Counted from the first letter of the stretch, positions 6,328-15,283 are shown. The stretch is DNA of 19,282 bases from Gammaproteobacteria bacterium (GCA_030635835.1 DAOVYB010000008.1:1-19282), one strand, 5' to 3'. The notes: a model not told the origin generated them from the letters alone. Numbers and translations are program-made.

Positions 6328-8991
6328 ATGAATCATGATTCAGATATGAAGAAAGAAGTCATCTCAAAAGACTTTGTTGAAATAGTTTATCTACTATATA
6401 AATCTGTAGATCAGGCGACAATTGCTGTGCTTGTTGGCACGTTTATGATGACTTATTTTCTGGGAGAAATTTTTCCAAAGGGAATGATTTATTCCTGGAT
6501 GAGTTTTATGCTGGCAGCATCATTATTCAGAGTATTGGCTAAAATTCTTTTCTTTCGTCGTTCACCTCAGGGAGATGATATTCAGCTTTGGGCTAACCTC
6601 TTTGTCTTTTTTGCAGCTTTGATTGGGATTGGCTGGGGATTAGCAGCTTATTTTTTTATTAAACCAGAATACCCGCTATACCAGGCATTATTATCGTTGA
6701 CGATTGTAGGTTATACCGCTGGTGCCATGACAACGCTATCAATGTATCGGCGTTCATTTCTTGCCATTATTTTGCCATCTTTAATTCCACTGGCTATTCG
6801 TACCTTTGAACTAGGTGGAGAAATAAATATGAGTCTGACAATTATGTTAATTGTCTTTACCGTATTTATTATTTCAGCTTCTGCCAGACAAAAAACCATT
6901 TTTAATAAAGCATTAAAACTACGCTTTGAAAATGAAGCGTTAGTCAGCCATTTGCAGCAAGAAAAAGCCATATCCGAGAAGCTAAATGCAAGCCTTGCGG
7001 ATAAAGTTGAAGAACAAAAACAAACAACGGAACAATTGATTCTGGCCAGAGAAGAAGCTGAAGCTGCCAGCATTGCTAAATCGCATTTTTTAGCCAATAT
7101 GTCACATGAAATACGTACACCAATGAATGCAATTATTGGTATGTCACATCTTGCATTACAGACTGAACTTAACCGTAAGCAATATAATTATATTGATAAA
7201 GTAAGTCGTTCTGCTAATTCACTACTAGGTATTATTAATGACATTCTGGATTTCTCAAAGATTGAGTCTGGAAATCTTGATATGGAAAATATCGATTTTC
7301 GTCTTGAAGATGTGATGGAAGATTTAGTTAATATGCTTGGACTTAAAGCAGAAGAAAAAGGACTGGAATTACTTTTTGATGTGGATGTCGATGTGCCAAC
7401 TTCACTTATTGGCGATCCATTACGACTAAGACAAGTATTAATCAACCTGGGAAATAATGCTTTAAAATTTACTGAAGAAGGTGAAGTTGTTTTTCATATA
7501 GATGTAGTTAAACAGGATGACAATGAAGTTAAATTGCATTTTAGTGTCAGGGACACTGGCATGGGAATGTCGGATGAACAACAGCAAAAATTGTTTAAAT
7601 CATTTTCACAGGCTGATGTATCTACAACACGTAAATTTGGTGGCACGGGTCTTGGATTAGCAATCTCCAAGAAGTTAACAGAAATGATGCATGGTGAGGT
7701 TTCTGTAGAAAGTGAAATGGGGCATGGCAGCACTTTTCATTTTACTGCTCAGTTAGAAAAACAACAGGGTATAGTGACTCAACCGCGTTCAAAAATTGAA
7801 GATCAATTCTTTAAAGTTTTAGTCGTTGATGACAATGATTCATCGCGTGAGATTTTGTGCAATATGATTTCAAATTTTGGTTTGCAGGTAGATCAGGTTG
7901 ATAGCGGTTATGCTGCACTTAAATTACTGGAGCAGCATCAGTCAGAATATAAACTTGTATTAATGGACTGGAAAATGCCGCATATGGATGGTTTTGAGAC
8001 AACACGTGCCATGCAGTCAAATAATGAACTGGATGAGGTGCCCACCGTTATTATGGTTACGGCTTATGATCGGGATGAAGCCAGTTACTTAACAGAAGAT
8101 CTTGATATTCGTGCTTTGCTGACAAAACCTGTAACTCCCTCATCAATGTTGGATGCAATTATGCGAGCGACAGGGCAAACGGTAAAAGAAAATGTGCGAG
8201 TAACTCGACGTGAGCAAGAGGTTGCTATTGATATTACAAAACTAAAAGGTGCCAGAATACTTTTAGTTGAAGATAATGAAATTAATCAGGATCTTGCCAT
8301 TGATCTACTTAGTAGTAATGGTATTAATGTTGTTGTTGCTAACAACGGGCAACAGGCGCTAGATATATTAAATAAAGAATCATTTGATGGTGTGTTAATG
8401 GATATACAAATGCCTGTTATGGATGGTTACACGGCAACAAGAAAGATTCGTTTACAGGAACAGTTTAAGGATTTACCCATATTAGCTATGACGGCAAATG
8501 CAATTGCTGGTGATCGTGATAAAGCACTGGATGTGGGTATGAATGATCATATTCCGAAACCTTTTTATCCTAATGAACTATTTCGCACTATGAGTCGCTG
8601 GATTACGCCATCTAACTCAAATACGAAGGTGAATACTAAACAGGAAATCCCAACTGAAATCCCTGAGCTTGATGGGATTAATACAGAAACAGGCTTACGA
8701 ATGGCAGCAGGAAAAAGCAGTTTATACCTGAAAATTTTACGTAAAGTATATGAAAGTAAAATTCATTTTATCGATGAGTTTGATGAGGCTGTAGCACAGA
8801 ATGACTGGGTATTGGCACATCGATTAATACATACTATGAAAGGTGTCGCAGGTACAATTGGCGCTGAAAAATTACAGGAGTTCTGTCAAAACTTAGAAGA
8901 TCAGTCTAAGCATGAGGCGATAAATAATTCAGATTATAAAGTGATGGTTACGGAATTTAATAAAGTATTAAATTCACTTAATGGTATTTAA
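6328..8991 (+). CDS. Hybrid sensor histidine kinase with two receivers and HPt domain
   Basis: Inner-membrane phosphorelay protein of 887 residues. Residues about 30-185 hold roughly five to six transmembrane segments with no large periplasmic loop, then a helical linker (195-250, likely coiled coil). HisKA follows with [10 protein letters not shown] (phospho-His H260), then HATPase with N-box NLGNNALKF (373-381), DTGMGM (409-414) and GGTGLGL (438-444). Receiver 1 starts at VLVVDDND (497-504) with phospho-acceptor D547; receiver 2 at [11 protein letters not shown] (643-653) with D692. A C-terminal HPt has [12 protein letters not shown] with H835. The architecture is BarA/TorS-like, with a multi-pass membrane sensor instead of a periplasmic one. 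No response regulator gene lies nearby, so partner and signal are unknown. No clear ribosome site precedes 6328; the ATG at 6346 is an alternative start. Confidence 0.93.
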   Translation: MNHDSDMKKEVISKDFVEIVYLLYKSVDQATIAVLVGTFMMTYFLGEIFPKGMIYSWMSFMLAASLFRVLAKILFFRRSPQGDDIQLWANLFVFFAALIGIGWGLAAYFFIKPEYPLYQALLSLTIVGYTAGAMTTLSMYRRSFLAIILPSLIPLAIRTFELGGEINMSLTIMLIVFTVFIISASARQKTIFNKALKLRFENEALVSHLQQEKAISEKLNASLADKVEEQKQTTEQLILAREEAEAASIAKSHFLANMSHEIRTPMNAIIGMSHLALQTELNRKQYNYIDKVSRSANSLLGIINDILDFSKIESGNLDMENIDFRLEDVMEDLVNMLGLKAEEKGLELLFDVDVDVPTSLIGDPLRLRQVLINLGNNALKFTEEGEVVFHIDVVKQDDNEVKLHFSVRDTGMGMSDEQQQKLFKSFSQADVSTTRKFGGTGLGLAISKKLTEMMHGEVSVESEMGHGSTFHFTAQLEKQQGIVTQPRSKIEDQFFKVLVVDDNDSSREILCNMISNFGLQVDQVDSGYAALKLLEQHQSEYKLVLMDWKMPHMDGFETTRAMQSNNELDEVPTVIMVTAYDRDEASYLTEDLDIRALLTKPVTPSSMLDAIMRATGQTVKENVRVTRREQEVAIDITKLKGARILLVEDNEINQDLAIDLLSSNGINVVVANNGQQALDILNKESFDGVLMDIQMPVMDGYTATRKIRLQEQFKDLPILAMTANAIAGDRDKALDVGMNDHIPKPFYPNELFRTMSRWITPSNSNTKVNTKQEIPTEIPELDGINTETGLRMAAGKSSLYLKILRKVYESKIHFIDEFDEAVAQNDWVLAHRLIHTMKGVAGTIGAEKLQEFCQNLEDQSKHEAINNSDYKVMVTEFNKVLNSLNGI

Positions 8992-9080
8992 TCATTCAAA
9001 CTTATAGATACTTTAGTAACTTAAAATGTAAGCTTTAAATATTTTGATATTAAAAGATCACTTAAGGTGTTATATCATTT

Positions 9081-9110
9081 TTGTAGGTGCGAATTCATTC
9101 ACACCTACAA
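9081..9110. repeat. REP-like hairpin between convergent genes
   Basis: TTGTAGGTG (9081-9089) pairs with CACCTACAA (9102-9110), and the inner GAAT/ATTC also pairs, giving a nearly perfect 30-base hairpin with one C-A mismatch. It lies between the ends of the convergent kinase and metal-chaperone genes. It lacks a T-tract on either strand, so I class it as a REP-like repeat that may still help stop or stabilise both transcripts. Confidence 0.6.
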
Positions 9111-9133
9111 CTTCTTAACTAAACGGCATACAC

Positions 9134-9334
9134 TTAAGCTAAAGGATAACCTAGCTCAGTTAATTTATTTTCTATACTATCTTTGTCTAATTCATTACCC
9201 TGGAGATGAACAATATTTGTTTCAAGATCGACTTTAATTTCTGCAATTCCAGCAAAGCCAGCTAACCCTTTTTCAATATTAGCTACACATCCGCCACATT
9301 TTATTTTTGATGATTGGATATCAAGATTTTCCAT
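9134..9334 (-). CDS. Small heavy-metal-associated (HMA) domain protein, CopZ-like
   Basis: A 66-residue cytosolic protein consisting of one HMA domain. The metal site is KCGGCVANIEKGL (CxxC with both cysteines intact), followed by the expected beta-alpha-beta pattern and the closing ELGYP motif typical of copper chaperones and P-type ATPase N-domains. The residue before the first Cys pair is Ile-Lys rather than the usual Met-Thr. I chose the ATG at 9334 because AGGA lies about 8 bases upstream; a longer reading frame to 9418 would add a hydrophobic stretch overlapping yrbG and is not credible. No copper ATPase or regulator lies nearby. Likely binds Cu+ or another soft metal. Confidence 0.82.
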   Translation of the reverse strand: MENLDIQSSKIKCGGCVANIEKGLAGFAGIAEIKVDLETNIVHLQGNELDKDSIENKLTELGYPLA

Positions 9335-9368
9335 TATTTTAGTCCTGTTTTTAATAACTAATTTAAAT

Positions 9369-10343
9369 TTATATAATAGCAGTATAGTAAAGCACAGCCA
9401 TGTAAGAAACATATCCACCTAATAATAAACTTCCTTCAAATCTGTTTATGCGACCTTCACCTTTAAAGCCATAGGCCATAATAAACAGCACAATACTTAA
9501 GCCAATCATAAATGGGAAATCGCGTTCTAATATAGCTGCGTCAACCGTATGAGGTGCCATTAGGCCTGGGATACCAAATACCACTAAGAGGTTAAACATG
9601 TTTGAACCAATGATGTTACCTATCGCAATATCGGGTTCTTTTTTTAATGCACTCACAATAGAGGCAGCGAGTTCGGGTAAGCTGGTTCCAATTGCAACAA
9701 TGGTTAATCCAATAACAAGATCACTAATGCCCGCTGCTTTAGCAATATTCACTGAACCCCAGACTAAACCACGAGAACTGATAATGAGTAATACAAGTCC
9801 AATAAAAAACCAAACTAAAGCTTTTTGAGTAGAAATCTCCGGGATTTCTTGTTCAAATTCTTTTTCCAGTGGGTCACGTTTTTGTTTTTTTCCTTGTTGA
9901 ACCATCCAGAACAACATTACAAATAAACCTGAGATTAAAATAACCCCATCTATCTGTCCTAAGTGATTATCCATTACCAGCATGAGTGCTACCAGCATGA
10001 TGATAAACATGATGGGATATTCACGGCGTAAGGTTTCTGATTTAACTGTTAATGGCATAACGATAGCAGTAATACCCAGCACTAAAGCGATGTTGGTAAT
10101 ATTAGAACCTAATGCATTACCAACGGCTAAAGCCGGGGTTCCCTGATATGCCGCAACAACAGAGATTAAAATTTCAGGTGCCGAAGTACCAATACCTACT
10201 ACGGTGAGTCCAATAATGAGAGGAGATATGCCAAAGTTATTTGCTATGGCAGCCGCGCCATGGACAAAACGTTCAGCTCCCCAGACCAATAAACCAAAGC
10301 CAATAATAATGGCCATTACCGAAAGTAAAATATTCTGTTCCAA
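9369..10343 (-). CDS. yrbG: Calcium/sodium antiporter family protein (YrbG-like)
   Basis: Integral inner-membrane cation/Ca2+ exchanger (CaCA superfamily) of 324 residues with about ten hydrophobic segments in two inverted halves. Each half carries the alpha-repeat signature: GTSAPE (52-57) with GNALGSNITN (75-84), and GTSLPE (219-224) with GNIIGSNMFN (242-251), containing the acidic ion-binding residues. A charged cytoplasmic loop (about 150-172) joins the halves. The start is a TTG at 10343, which gives the normal N-terminus MEQNILL; an internal ATG at residue 10 would cut into the first helix. In many gammaproteobacteria yrbG stands next to kdsD and mla genes; here it sits just downstream of mlaA. 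A TATAAT on the minus strand (10390-10385) may be its own -10 box. Confidence 0.9.
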   Translation of the reverse strand: MEQNILLSVMAIIIGFGLLVWGAERFVHGAAAIANNFGISPLIIGLTVVGIGTSAPEILISVVAAYQGTPALAVGNALGSNITNIALVLGITAIVMPLTVKSETLRREYPIMFIIMLVALMLVMDNHLGQIDGVILISGLFVMLFWMVQQGKKQKRDPLEKEFEQEIPEISTQKALVWFFIGLVLLIISSRGLVWGSVNIAKAAGISDLVIGLTIVAIGTSLPELAASIVSALKKEPDIAIGNIIGSNMFNLLVVFGIPGLMAPHTVDAAILERDFPFMIGLSIVLFIMAYGFKGEGRINRFEGSLLLGGYVSYMAVLYYTAII

Positions 10344-10411
10344 TGTGCTGTCTCTTAAGTTTTCTAAAATAATTTGATTTGTGCATTATAGCGTAGAAGT
10401 TAAAGCGCTGA

Positions 10412-11197
10412 TTATTTTCCCAGCTCAAGCTCTAATAAATCTTCCAGTTCCTGATCTTCAGCATCTGATTTAGGTAAAGGAGGGGCTTTTTCTTCAGGTG
10501 GGTTGCCATCATAAACTAAATTTTCACGGTGTTGCAGGTAAGCATCACGAACAAATGAATATTTATCTAACGCTGCCTGATCAATAATTCGACTCGCTTT
10601 TAATAATTTATAACGTGTATCAATGGTTCTCAGGGCAACAGTCCCCCACATGGCTGACTCATCTTTAATGTCATAAACAGGATCATAGGAACTTTCAACC
10701 ACGAAACCGGCAGTACCACGCATAGTTCTTGGGCCAAAGAAGGGTAAAACAATATAGGGGCCATCTGCGATACCCCATGTGGCTAATGTTTGGCCTAAGT
10801 CTTCATTATGTTTTTGCAGCCCCATAGGTGTAGCAACATCAATAAAGCCATATAAGCCAATGGTAGAGTTGAAGAAAAAACGACTGGTATCTTCAATGGC
10901 CTGTACAAATTTAAATTGTAGTAAGTCATTAATAATGACAAAGAGATCATCAAGATTACTAAAAAAATTTGAGACACCGGTTTTTACCGGGCCGGGCATT
11001 ACAGCGTTATAACCTTCAGCAACAGGTTTTAGCAGGTACTCATCCAGCCCTTCATTAAAATTAAACATCGCTCTATTATATGATTCAAAAGGGTCACCTT
11101 CAGTTGGGCCGCCGGGCACACTTGCGCAAGCAGAGAGAAGTGTGAGACTAAAAATTAAAATAAGTTTCTTTAATGTAGTATTTTGAGATAGCGACAT
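10412..11197 (-). CDS. mlaA: Outer-membrane phospholipid-removal lipoprotein MlaA (VacJ)
   Basis: Outer-membrane part of the Mla system, which takes mislocalised phospholipids out of the outer leaflet. The 261-residue precursor has lipobox LSAC with C24, then the family start DPFESYNRAMFNFN (35-48). Conserved blocks include the GPVKTGVSNFFSNLDD region, RFFFNSTIGLYGFIDVA, EDLGQTLATWG and GPYIVLPFFGPRTMRG, followed by YDPVYDI. The C-terminus is an acidic, proline-containing tail. It is only 5 bases downstream of the small zinc-ribbon gene and separate from the inner-membrane mlaFEDB operon at 12256, although close to it. Confidence 0.94.
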   Translation of the reverse strand: MSLSQNTTLKKLILIFSLTLLSACASVPGGPTEGDPFESYNRAMFNFNEGLDEYLLKPVAEGYNAVMPGPVKTGVSNFFSNLDDLFVIINDLLQFKFVQAIEDTSRFFFNSTIGLYGFIDVATPMGLQKHNEDLGQTLATWGIADGPYIVLPFFGPRTMRGTAGFVVESSYDPVYDIKDESAMWGTVALRTIDTRYKLLKASRIIDQAALDKYSFVRDAYLQHRENLVYDGNPPEEKAPPLPKSDAEDQELEDLLELELGK

Positions 11198-11202
11198 AAA
11201 TT

Positions 11203-11385
11203 TTATTTGCTTTCAGTTTTTGTCTTCCCACAGCGTGAACAGCGGTAAGTGGTTAACATTTTGCCTTTTTTTACATCAAAAGGTGTTTCGACTACTTCCC
11301 ATTTGTGAAAGCCACTTTTACATAAAGTTCGACCTTTATGTTTGTTTTTCAAACCGGGTTTCTTAAATTGAATGATATTACTCAT
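11203..11385 (-). CDS. Small zinc-ribbon protein of unknown function
   Basis: A 60-residue basic protein. Four potential zinc ligands are visible: C22 (TLCKSGFHKW), H27, C49 and C52 (YRCSRCGKTK), so one half is a knuckle YRCxRCG and the other CKxGxH. The N-terminus is Lys-rich. Its stop is 5 bases before the mlaA start, so the two genes are probably cotranscribed; the gene is divergent from the DUF72-like gene. The clear zinc-site pattern and tight spacing suggest a real gene. It could bind nucleic acid or ribosome, but no function can be assigned. Confidence 0.75.
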   Translation of the reverse strand: MSNIIQFKKPGLKNKHKGRTLCKSGFHKWEVVETPFDVKKGKMLTTYRCSRCGKTKTESK

Positions 11386-11476
11386 AATATGTCATATTAA
11401 TACTTGCCAATATTTAATATTATTTCATATCTTGAAGAATAATACGTATTTTTAACCAAAATTAAGGTGACTATAT

Positions 11477-12193
11477 ATGTCAGTAGAAACACACCGGGTA
11501 TTAATGGGCGCATGCGGTTGGAAACATAAAGCCTGGTTAAATGATTTTTATTCAGAAGATTTACCTGAAGAATGGCAGCTTGGCTTTTATGCGAATGAAT
11601 TTCCTGTTGTTTATGTTCCTGCAAGTGACTGGTTAGATACTTCTGCTTCTGATGACAGAGAGCGTGATGCAATAGATGTAGCTGAGTGGACAGAAGATGT
11701 TTCAGACTCATTTCGGTTTATTTTAGAGATTCCAGCTGATGTTTTAGCGAATGAGCAACAATTTGTTTCAGCTATTAATAAAGTGAAAATTTTAGAATCA
11801 TCATGTCTTGGACTGGTTATGCAATTGAATCAGGCTATATGTGATGAAGTTCAATTACTTCAAAAACACCTGAGTTTGGCTCAAGCGCTTGTGCCGGTTT
11901 GCATTGATAAGTGTGATATTACTCTTACAAATGAAATTAAAAGTTTATTCTTAAAAAATAAAGTGAACCTAGTATGGAATGGTGAGTCACAACAAGACGA
12001 AAATTTAGAATGTGGCTCACTGGCAATTAATCATGTTTCGGGAGATAAGATGGATATGGCGAGTTTAAGGAAAGTGGTTGAGGACAGTTTATCTAAGTCA
12101 AGCGAAGAGTGTATTTCAGTTTTATGTCTTGATGGCAATCCTCCTTCTCTGGAAACCTTGCGTAATGCCGAAATTATTCTTAATTTATTATAA
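11477..12193 (+). CDS. DUF72-like (YecE-type) protein
   Basis: A 238-residue soluble protein. The N-terminus GACGWKHKAWLNDFYSEDLP (11-30) and the following YANEFPVVYV match the start of the DUF72/YecE barrel family, which normally has GCSGW...FYP and YA..F..VEIN. Later blocks are more divergent: EIPADVL replaces the usual KxP segment and typical downstream motifs are hard to place, so this may be a shortened or degenerate member. AAGGTG about 8 bases before the ATG at 11477 is a good ribosome site. It is divergent from the zinc-ribbon/mlaA pair and lies 62 bases upstream of mlaF. The biochemical role of the family is unknown. Confidence 0.6.
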   Translation: MSVETHRVLMGACGWKHKAWLNDFYSEDLPEEWQLGFYANEFPVVYVPASDWLDTSASDDRERDAIDVAEWTEDVSDSFRFILEIPADVLANEQQFVSAINKVKILESSCLGLVMQLNQAICDEVQLLQKHLSLAQALVPVCIDKCDITLTNEIKSLFLKNKVNLVWNGESQQDENLECGSLAINHVSGDKMDMASLRKVVEDSLSKSSEECISVLCLDGNPPSLETLRNAEIILNLL

Positions 12194-12255
12194 TTAATAG
12201 TAAAAGTGTGAACATAATTATTGCGCTTAAGTAGCGGCTAGGTAACAATCAAAAC

Positions 12256-13074
12256 ATGACAGACACATCAACACCACTTGTAGAGATTCGTAATCTCAGT
12301 TTTGCCCGCGGTAACCGTATGATCTTTGATGGGATCGATATGGATATCGAGTATGGCAAAGTCACGGCAATTATGGGACCCAGTGGCACAGGTAAAACGA
12401 CTTTATTACGTTTAATAGGTGGCCAGATAAAACCCTTAACCGGAACAATCAAAGTTGATGGAATTGAAGTTACTAAACTAAGCCGTTCTGCATTATTTAA
12501 ATTACGTAAGCGTATGGGCATGTTATTTCAAAACGGTGCCTTGTTAACCGATATGAATGTTTACGATAACGTGGCTTTTCCTATTCGTGAACATACTAAA
12601 CTTTCTGAAAAAATGATTCGCACGTTGGTGACCATGAAACTTCAGGTTGTTGGTTTACGTGGTGCGCGTGACTTAATGCCAAGTGAATTATCCGGTGGTA
12701 TGGCTCGACGTGTTGCCATGGCGAGAGCGATTGCACTTGATCCTATGATGATGATGTATGACGAACCTTTTACCGGACAGGATCCTATTTCGATGGGAGT
12801 ACTGGTGCGTTTAATTCGAGAGTTAAATGATGCACTGGGTTTAAGCAGTATTGTGGTTTCACATGATATTGAAGAAGCCTCATCCATTGCAGATACTATC
12901 TATCTCTTATCTGGTGGTAAGGTGGTGGCTCATGGTAGTTCGAAAGAATTACATGAATCAGGTTCCGAATGGGCACAGCAATTCCTGAAAGGTTTACCTG
13001 ATGGTCCTGTACCCTTCCATTATCCAGCACCGGATTATGCTGAAGATTTAATTTCATCAGGCTCAAATAATTAA
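12256..13074 (+). CDS. mlaF: Phospholipid ABC transporter ATPase MlaF
   Basis: Cytoplasmic ATPase of the MlaFEDB complex that moves phospholipids between inner membrane and periplasmic carrier. The 272-residue protein has Walker A GPSGTGKT (41-48), Q-loop [19 protein letters not shown], signature [15 protein letters not shown] (144-158), Walker B MMMMYDEP with E170 as catalytic base, and switch His H203 in VVSHDI. The segment [12 protein letters not shown] is specific for the MlaF/Ttg2A group. The C-terminal tail (about 235-272) with [16 protein letters not shown] is a known MlaF feature. mlaE follows after one base. Confidence 0.95.
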   Translation: MTDTSTPLVEIRNLSFARGNRMIFDGIDMDIEYGKVTAIMGPSGTGKTTLLRLIGGQIKPLTGTIKVDGIEVTKLSRSALFKLRKRMGMLFQNGALLTDMNVYDNVAFPIREHTKLSEKMIRTLVTMKLQVVGLRGARDLMPSELSGGMARRVAMARAIALDPMMMMYDEPFTGQDPISMGVLVRLIRELNDALGLSSIVVSHDIEEASSIADTIYLLSGGKVVAHGSSKELHESGSEWAQQFLKGLPDGPVPFHYPAPDYAEDLISSGSNN

Positions 13075-13075
13075 T

Positions 13076-13849
13076 ATGCTGACATTCATTCAAAATCTTG
13101 GACACAGCGGGCTAACTTTTTTCCAGCGACTTGGACGAGCAAACATTTTATTTGCACAAATTATCGGTGGTATCCCCGGTATTTTGATGCGGTTCCAGCT
13201 CGTCATTCAACAGATGTACTCGGTTGGCGTGCTCTCATTACTTATTATATTAGTGTCAGGCCTGTTTGTCGGTATGGTGTTAGGTCTTCAGGGTTATAAC
13301 ACGTTGGTTGATTTTGGTGCTGAAGAAACACTGGGTGTAATGGTTTCACTCTCACTTGTTCGTGAGTTGGGACCGGTGGTAGCGGCGTTATTATTTGCCG
13401 GTCGGGCAGGTTCAGCGTTAACCGCAGAAATCGGTTTAATGAAAGCAACTGAACAGTTATCAGCGATGGAAATGATGGCGATTGATCCGATTCGCCGTGT
13501 ACTTACTCCGCGCTTTTTAGCAGGATTTATTTCAATGCCCTTACTTGCAGCAATTTTTAGTGCTGTCGGTATTATGGGTGGTCATTTTGTGGGTGTTGGT
13601 TTGTTAGGTGTTGATGAAGGGGCTTACTGGTCTCAAATGCAAGCCAGCGTTGATCTTTATGATGATATTTATAATGGTGTGATTAAAAGCCTTGTCTTTG
13701 GTGTTGTTGTAACCTGGATAGCCGTTTTTGAAGGTTATGATGCAATACCCACATCAGAAGGAGTGAGTCGGGCAACGACGCGCACCGTAGTACATTCTTC
13801 TTTAGCCATTTTGGGCTTGGATTTCATTCTTACAGCAATCATGTTCTGA
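13076..13849 (+). CDS. mlaE: Phospholipid ABC transporter permease MlaE
   Basis: Permease of the MlaFEDB complex in the inner membrane, 257 residues, usual length for the family. It shows an N-terminal amphipathic helix, then about five transmembrane segments. Family blocks seen are [51 protein letters not shown] split over residues about 85-120, the [13 protein letters not shown] coupling-helix motif, and the C-terminal [18 protein letters not shown] segment. It starts one base after mlaF and ends 10 bases before mlaD, whose ribosome site AGGA lies in the gap. Confidence 0.95.
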   Translation: MLTFIQNLGHSGLTFFQRLGRANILFAQIIGGIPGILMRFQLVIQQMYSVGVLSLLIILVSGLFVGMVLGLQGYNTLVDFGAEETLGVMVSLSLVRELGPVVAALLFAGRAGSALTAEIGLMKATEQLSAMEMMAIDPIRRVLTPRFLAGFISMPLLAAIFSAVGIMGGHFVGVGLLGVDEGAYWSQMQASVDLYDDIYNGVIKSLVFGVVVTWIAVFEGYDAIPTSEGVSRATTRTVVHSSLAILGLDFILTAIMF

Positions 13850-13859
13850 GGTCAGGATA

Positions 13860-14336
13860 ATGAATACAAGAAAAACAGAAATTTTAGTGGGTTTATTTAT
13901 CGCAGCCGGTTTGGCCGCATTATTTATGCTGGCGATGAAAGTCAGTAACCTGAATGTCTATAACGATGATACTGGTTATGAAATTACGGCAAGCTTTGAG
14001 AATGTTAGTGGCCTAAAAGTGAAGTCACCGGTAACAATGGCAGGTGTACGTATCGGTCGGGTGAGCGATATAAATTTTGATGCCAGAACATTTGAAGCTA
14101 TTGTGAAAATTCGTATAGAAGGGCAATACGATACATTACCGAAAGATACTTCTGCCAGTATTTATACTGCGGGTCTGTTGGGTGAAAAATACGTTGGCCT
14201 TGAAGCGGGTGGCGATGAAGAAAATTTAAAAGATAAAGATAAGCTGAAACTAACGCAAAGCTCATTAGTGTTAGAAAAACTGATCAGTCGTTTTGTCGAT
14301 AGCTTTATTGATAAAGATTCAGACACTAAAAAATAA
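13860..14336 (+). CDS. mlaD: Phospholipid-binding MCE protein MlaD
   Basis: Periplasmic, membrane-anchored MCE protein that forms a hexameric ring over MlaE and passes lipid to or from the soluble carrier. The 158-residue protein has one transmembrane helix (about 8-27) and one MCE domain including FENVSGLKVKSPVTMAGVRI and the GLLGEKYVGLEAG block. The C-terminal helix LVLEKLISRFVDSF is the pore-lining helix. It is shorter than the 183-residue E. coli protein, mainly in the C-terminal tail. The expected next gene, mlaC, is missing; mlaB follows after 8 bases. Confidence 0.93.
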   Translation: MNTRKTEILVGLFIAAGLAALFMLAMKVSNLNVYNDDTGYEITASFENVSGLKVKSPVTMAGVRIGRVSDINFDARTFEAIVKIRIEGQYDTLPKDTSASIYTAGLLGEKYVGLEAGGDEENLKDKDKLKLTQSSLVLEKLISRFVDSFIDKDSDTKK

Positions 14337-14344
14337 TATTTAAA

Positions 14345-14653
14345 ATGCAGCCAAAAATAAACAAACAATCATCAGACAGATATGCCATTGAGGGTGAACT
14401 CAATATGCAAACGGTGCCTGATGTCTCCAAACAATTAGCAGTACTTTTTCCTCAGATTGAGGGCGAAAAGATCACGTTAGATCTGACTTCAGTTTCTCGA
14501 AGTGATAGTGCGGGTGTTGCGTTATTGGTTGATGCAATGCAGTTGGCAGAAAAGACAGAATTGACACTTTTATTCTCTAATTTACCGCCTCAAATGAAAG
14601 CTATTGCCGGTATTAGTGGCTTATTAGATATTTTACCCATTAGCGGAAATTAG
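14345..14653 (+). CDS. mlaB: STAS-domain protein MlaB
   Basis: Small cytoplasmic STAS protein that binds MlaF and is needed for assembly and activity of the Mla ABC complex. The 102-residue protein shows the STAS core: YAIEGELNMQTV, KITLDLTSVSRSDSAGVALL with the Ser at the classical anti-sigma-antagonist loop, then LLFSNLPPQMKAIAGISGL. The call rests on the fold pattern and on the position at the end of mlaFED. It starts 8 bases after mlaD with no room for mlaC. Confidence 0.9.
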   Translation: MQPKINKQSSDRYAIEGELNMQTVPDVSKQLAVLFPQIEGEKITLDLTSVSRSDSAGVALLVDAMQLAEKTELTLLFSNLPPQMKAIAGISGLLDILPISGN

Positions 14654-14877
14654 CCCGCTGCCTTATTTTTCTTAATTTTTCCAGATTCTCCCAAAAATCA
14701 CACATTTTCTGCTGCCCAGCAGGTGAATTTGGGCTGTAAACCGCATATTAGCCGTATCCGCTAACCGTCTCTCGCGCTACAATAGCGCGCTTCAATCTGG
14801 CCTTGATATAGGCTTTTGCGATATATTTCATATCATGATTAAAGTTAGCCCCTTATTAAACGTATTTGGTGAGTTCA
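14654..14877. promoter_or_regulatory. Leader/promoter region of ibaG-murA with two small hairpins
   Basis: No gene is seen here. CTGCT-GCCC-AGCAG (14709-14722) and CGCGCT-ACAAT-AGCGCG (14773-14789) can form hairpins. TACAAT (14778-14783) inside the second is a plausible -10 box, but no good -35 lies 17 bases upstream. The break in gene spacing suggests that ibaG and murA start a new transcript. Confidence 0.35.
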
Positions 14878-15132
14878 ATGAATCCAGAAGATGTACAAAA
14901 AATGATTGAAGCAGGCTTGCCTGACTGTGAAGTTAAAGTGACAGGTGACGGTAGTCATTTTGATGCTGTGGTTATTGGAGAAGTATTTGATGGGATGTCG
15001 TTAGTTAAAAAACAGCAAAAAGTGTATGCCACTTTAGGTGATAAGATTACCAGTGGTGAAGTACATGCTTTAACAATAAAAACGTTTACGCCTTCTGAAT
15101 GGGAAAAGGCTCAAAAACTTCAAGTACAATAG
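14878..15132 (+). CDS. ibaG: BolA-family protein IbaG
   Basis: Small BolA-like protein (84 residues) that partners with monothiol glutaredoxin in iron-sulfur or iron handling and is linked to envelope phenotypes in other gammaproteobacteria. It shows EVKVTGDGSHFDAVVIGEVF, the FDGMSLVKKQQKVY core (family motif with the conserved Arg/Lys-x-x-x-Gln stretch), and HALTIKTFTPSEWEK at the end, all close to E. coli IbaG. I chose the ATG at 14878, with GGTGAG 4-5 bases upstream; an in-frame TTG at 14866 is possible but would destroy that spacing. Position between mlaB and murA is the conserved one. Confidence 0.92.
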   Translation: MNPEDVQKMIEAGLPDCEVKVTGDGSHFDAVVIGEVFDGMSLVKKQQKVYATLGDKITSGEVHALTIKTFTPSEWEKAQKLQVQ

Positions 15133-15254
15133 TCTCGAATAACGAGAAGCGAGATAACGGCGTTAAAACATTATTCAAAATGCTCACTTACTTAATGTAA
15201 GCTCCGCTTTTTCATAATATTTTGCCTTGTTCTCTAGCTTCTCGTTATCCGAGA
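15133..15254. repeat. MITE-like palindromic element between ibaG and murA
   Basis: Terminal inverted repeats of 26 bases (15133-15158 and 15229-15254) match at 23 of 26 positions; both contain ATAACGAGAAGC or its complement. The interior is also roughly self-complementary (GGCGTTAAAACATTATTC against AAAATATTATGAAAAAGC), so the whole 122-base unit can fold as one long hairpin. It starts directly after the ibaG stop codon. No transposase is encoded, so it would be a non-autonomous element. Confidence 0.75.
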
Positions 15255-15283
15255 CACAGATAAGAACTCATAAATATTTTTGA

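Noticed and set aside
6711..7097. Minus-strand open frame of about 128 codons inside the kinase gene
   Set aside because: Antisense shadow of the linker and HisKA coding region; Ser/Ala-rich and without family features.
9081..9110. Bidirectional intrinsic terminator between kinase and HMA gene
   Set aside because: Strong hairpin but no T-tract on either strand; classed as REP-like repeat.
9335..9418. N-terminal hydrophobic extension of the HMA protein
   Set aside because: It overlaps the end of yrbG, and the ATG at 9334 has a good AGGA ribosome site and gives a normal single-domain chaperone.
11397..11711. Minus-strand open frame of about 104 codons overlapping the DUF72-like gene
   Set aside because: His/Gln/Leu-rich shadow of the opposite strand without a ribosome site or recognisable motif.
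14337..14344. Broken or frameshifted mlaC between mlaD and mlaB
   Set aside because: Only 8 bases separate the genes, so there is no remnant to call a pseudogene.
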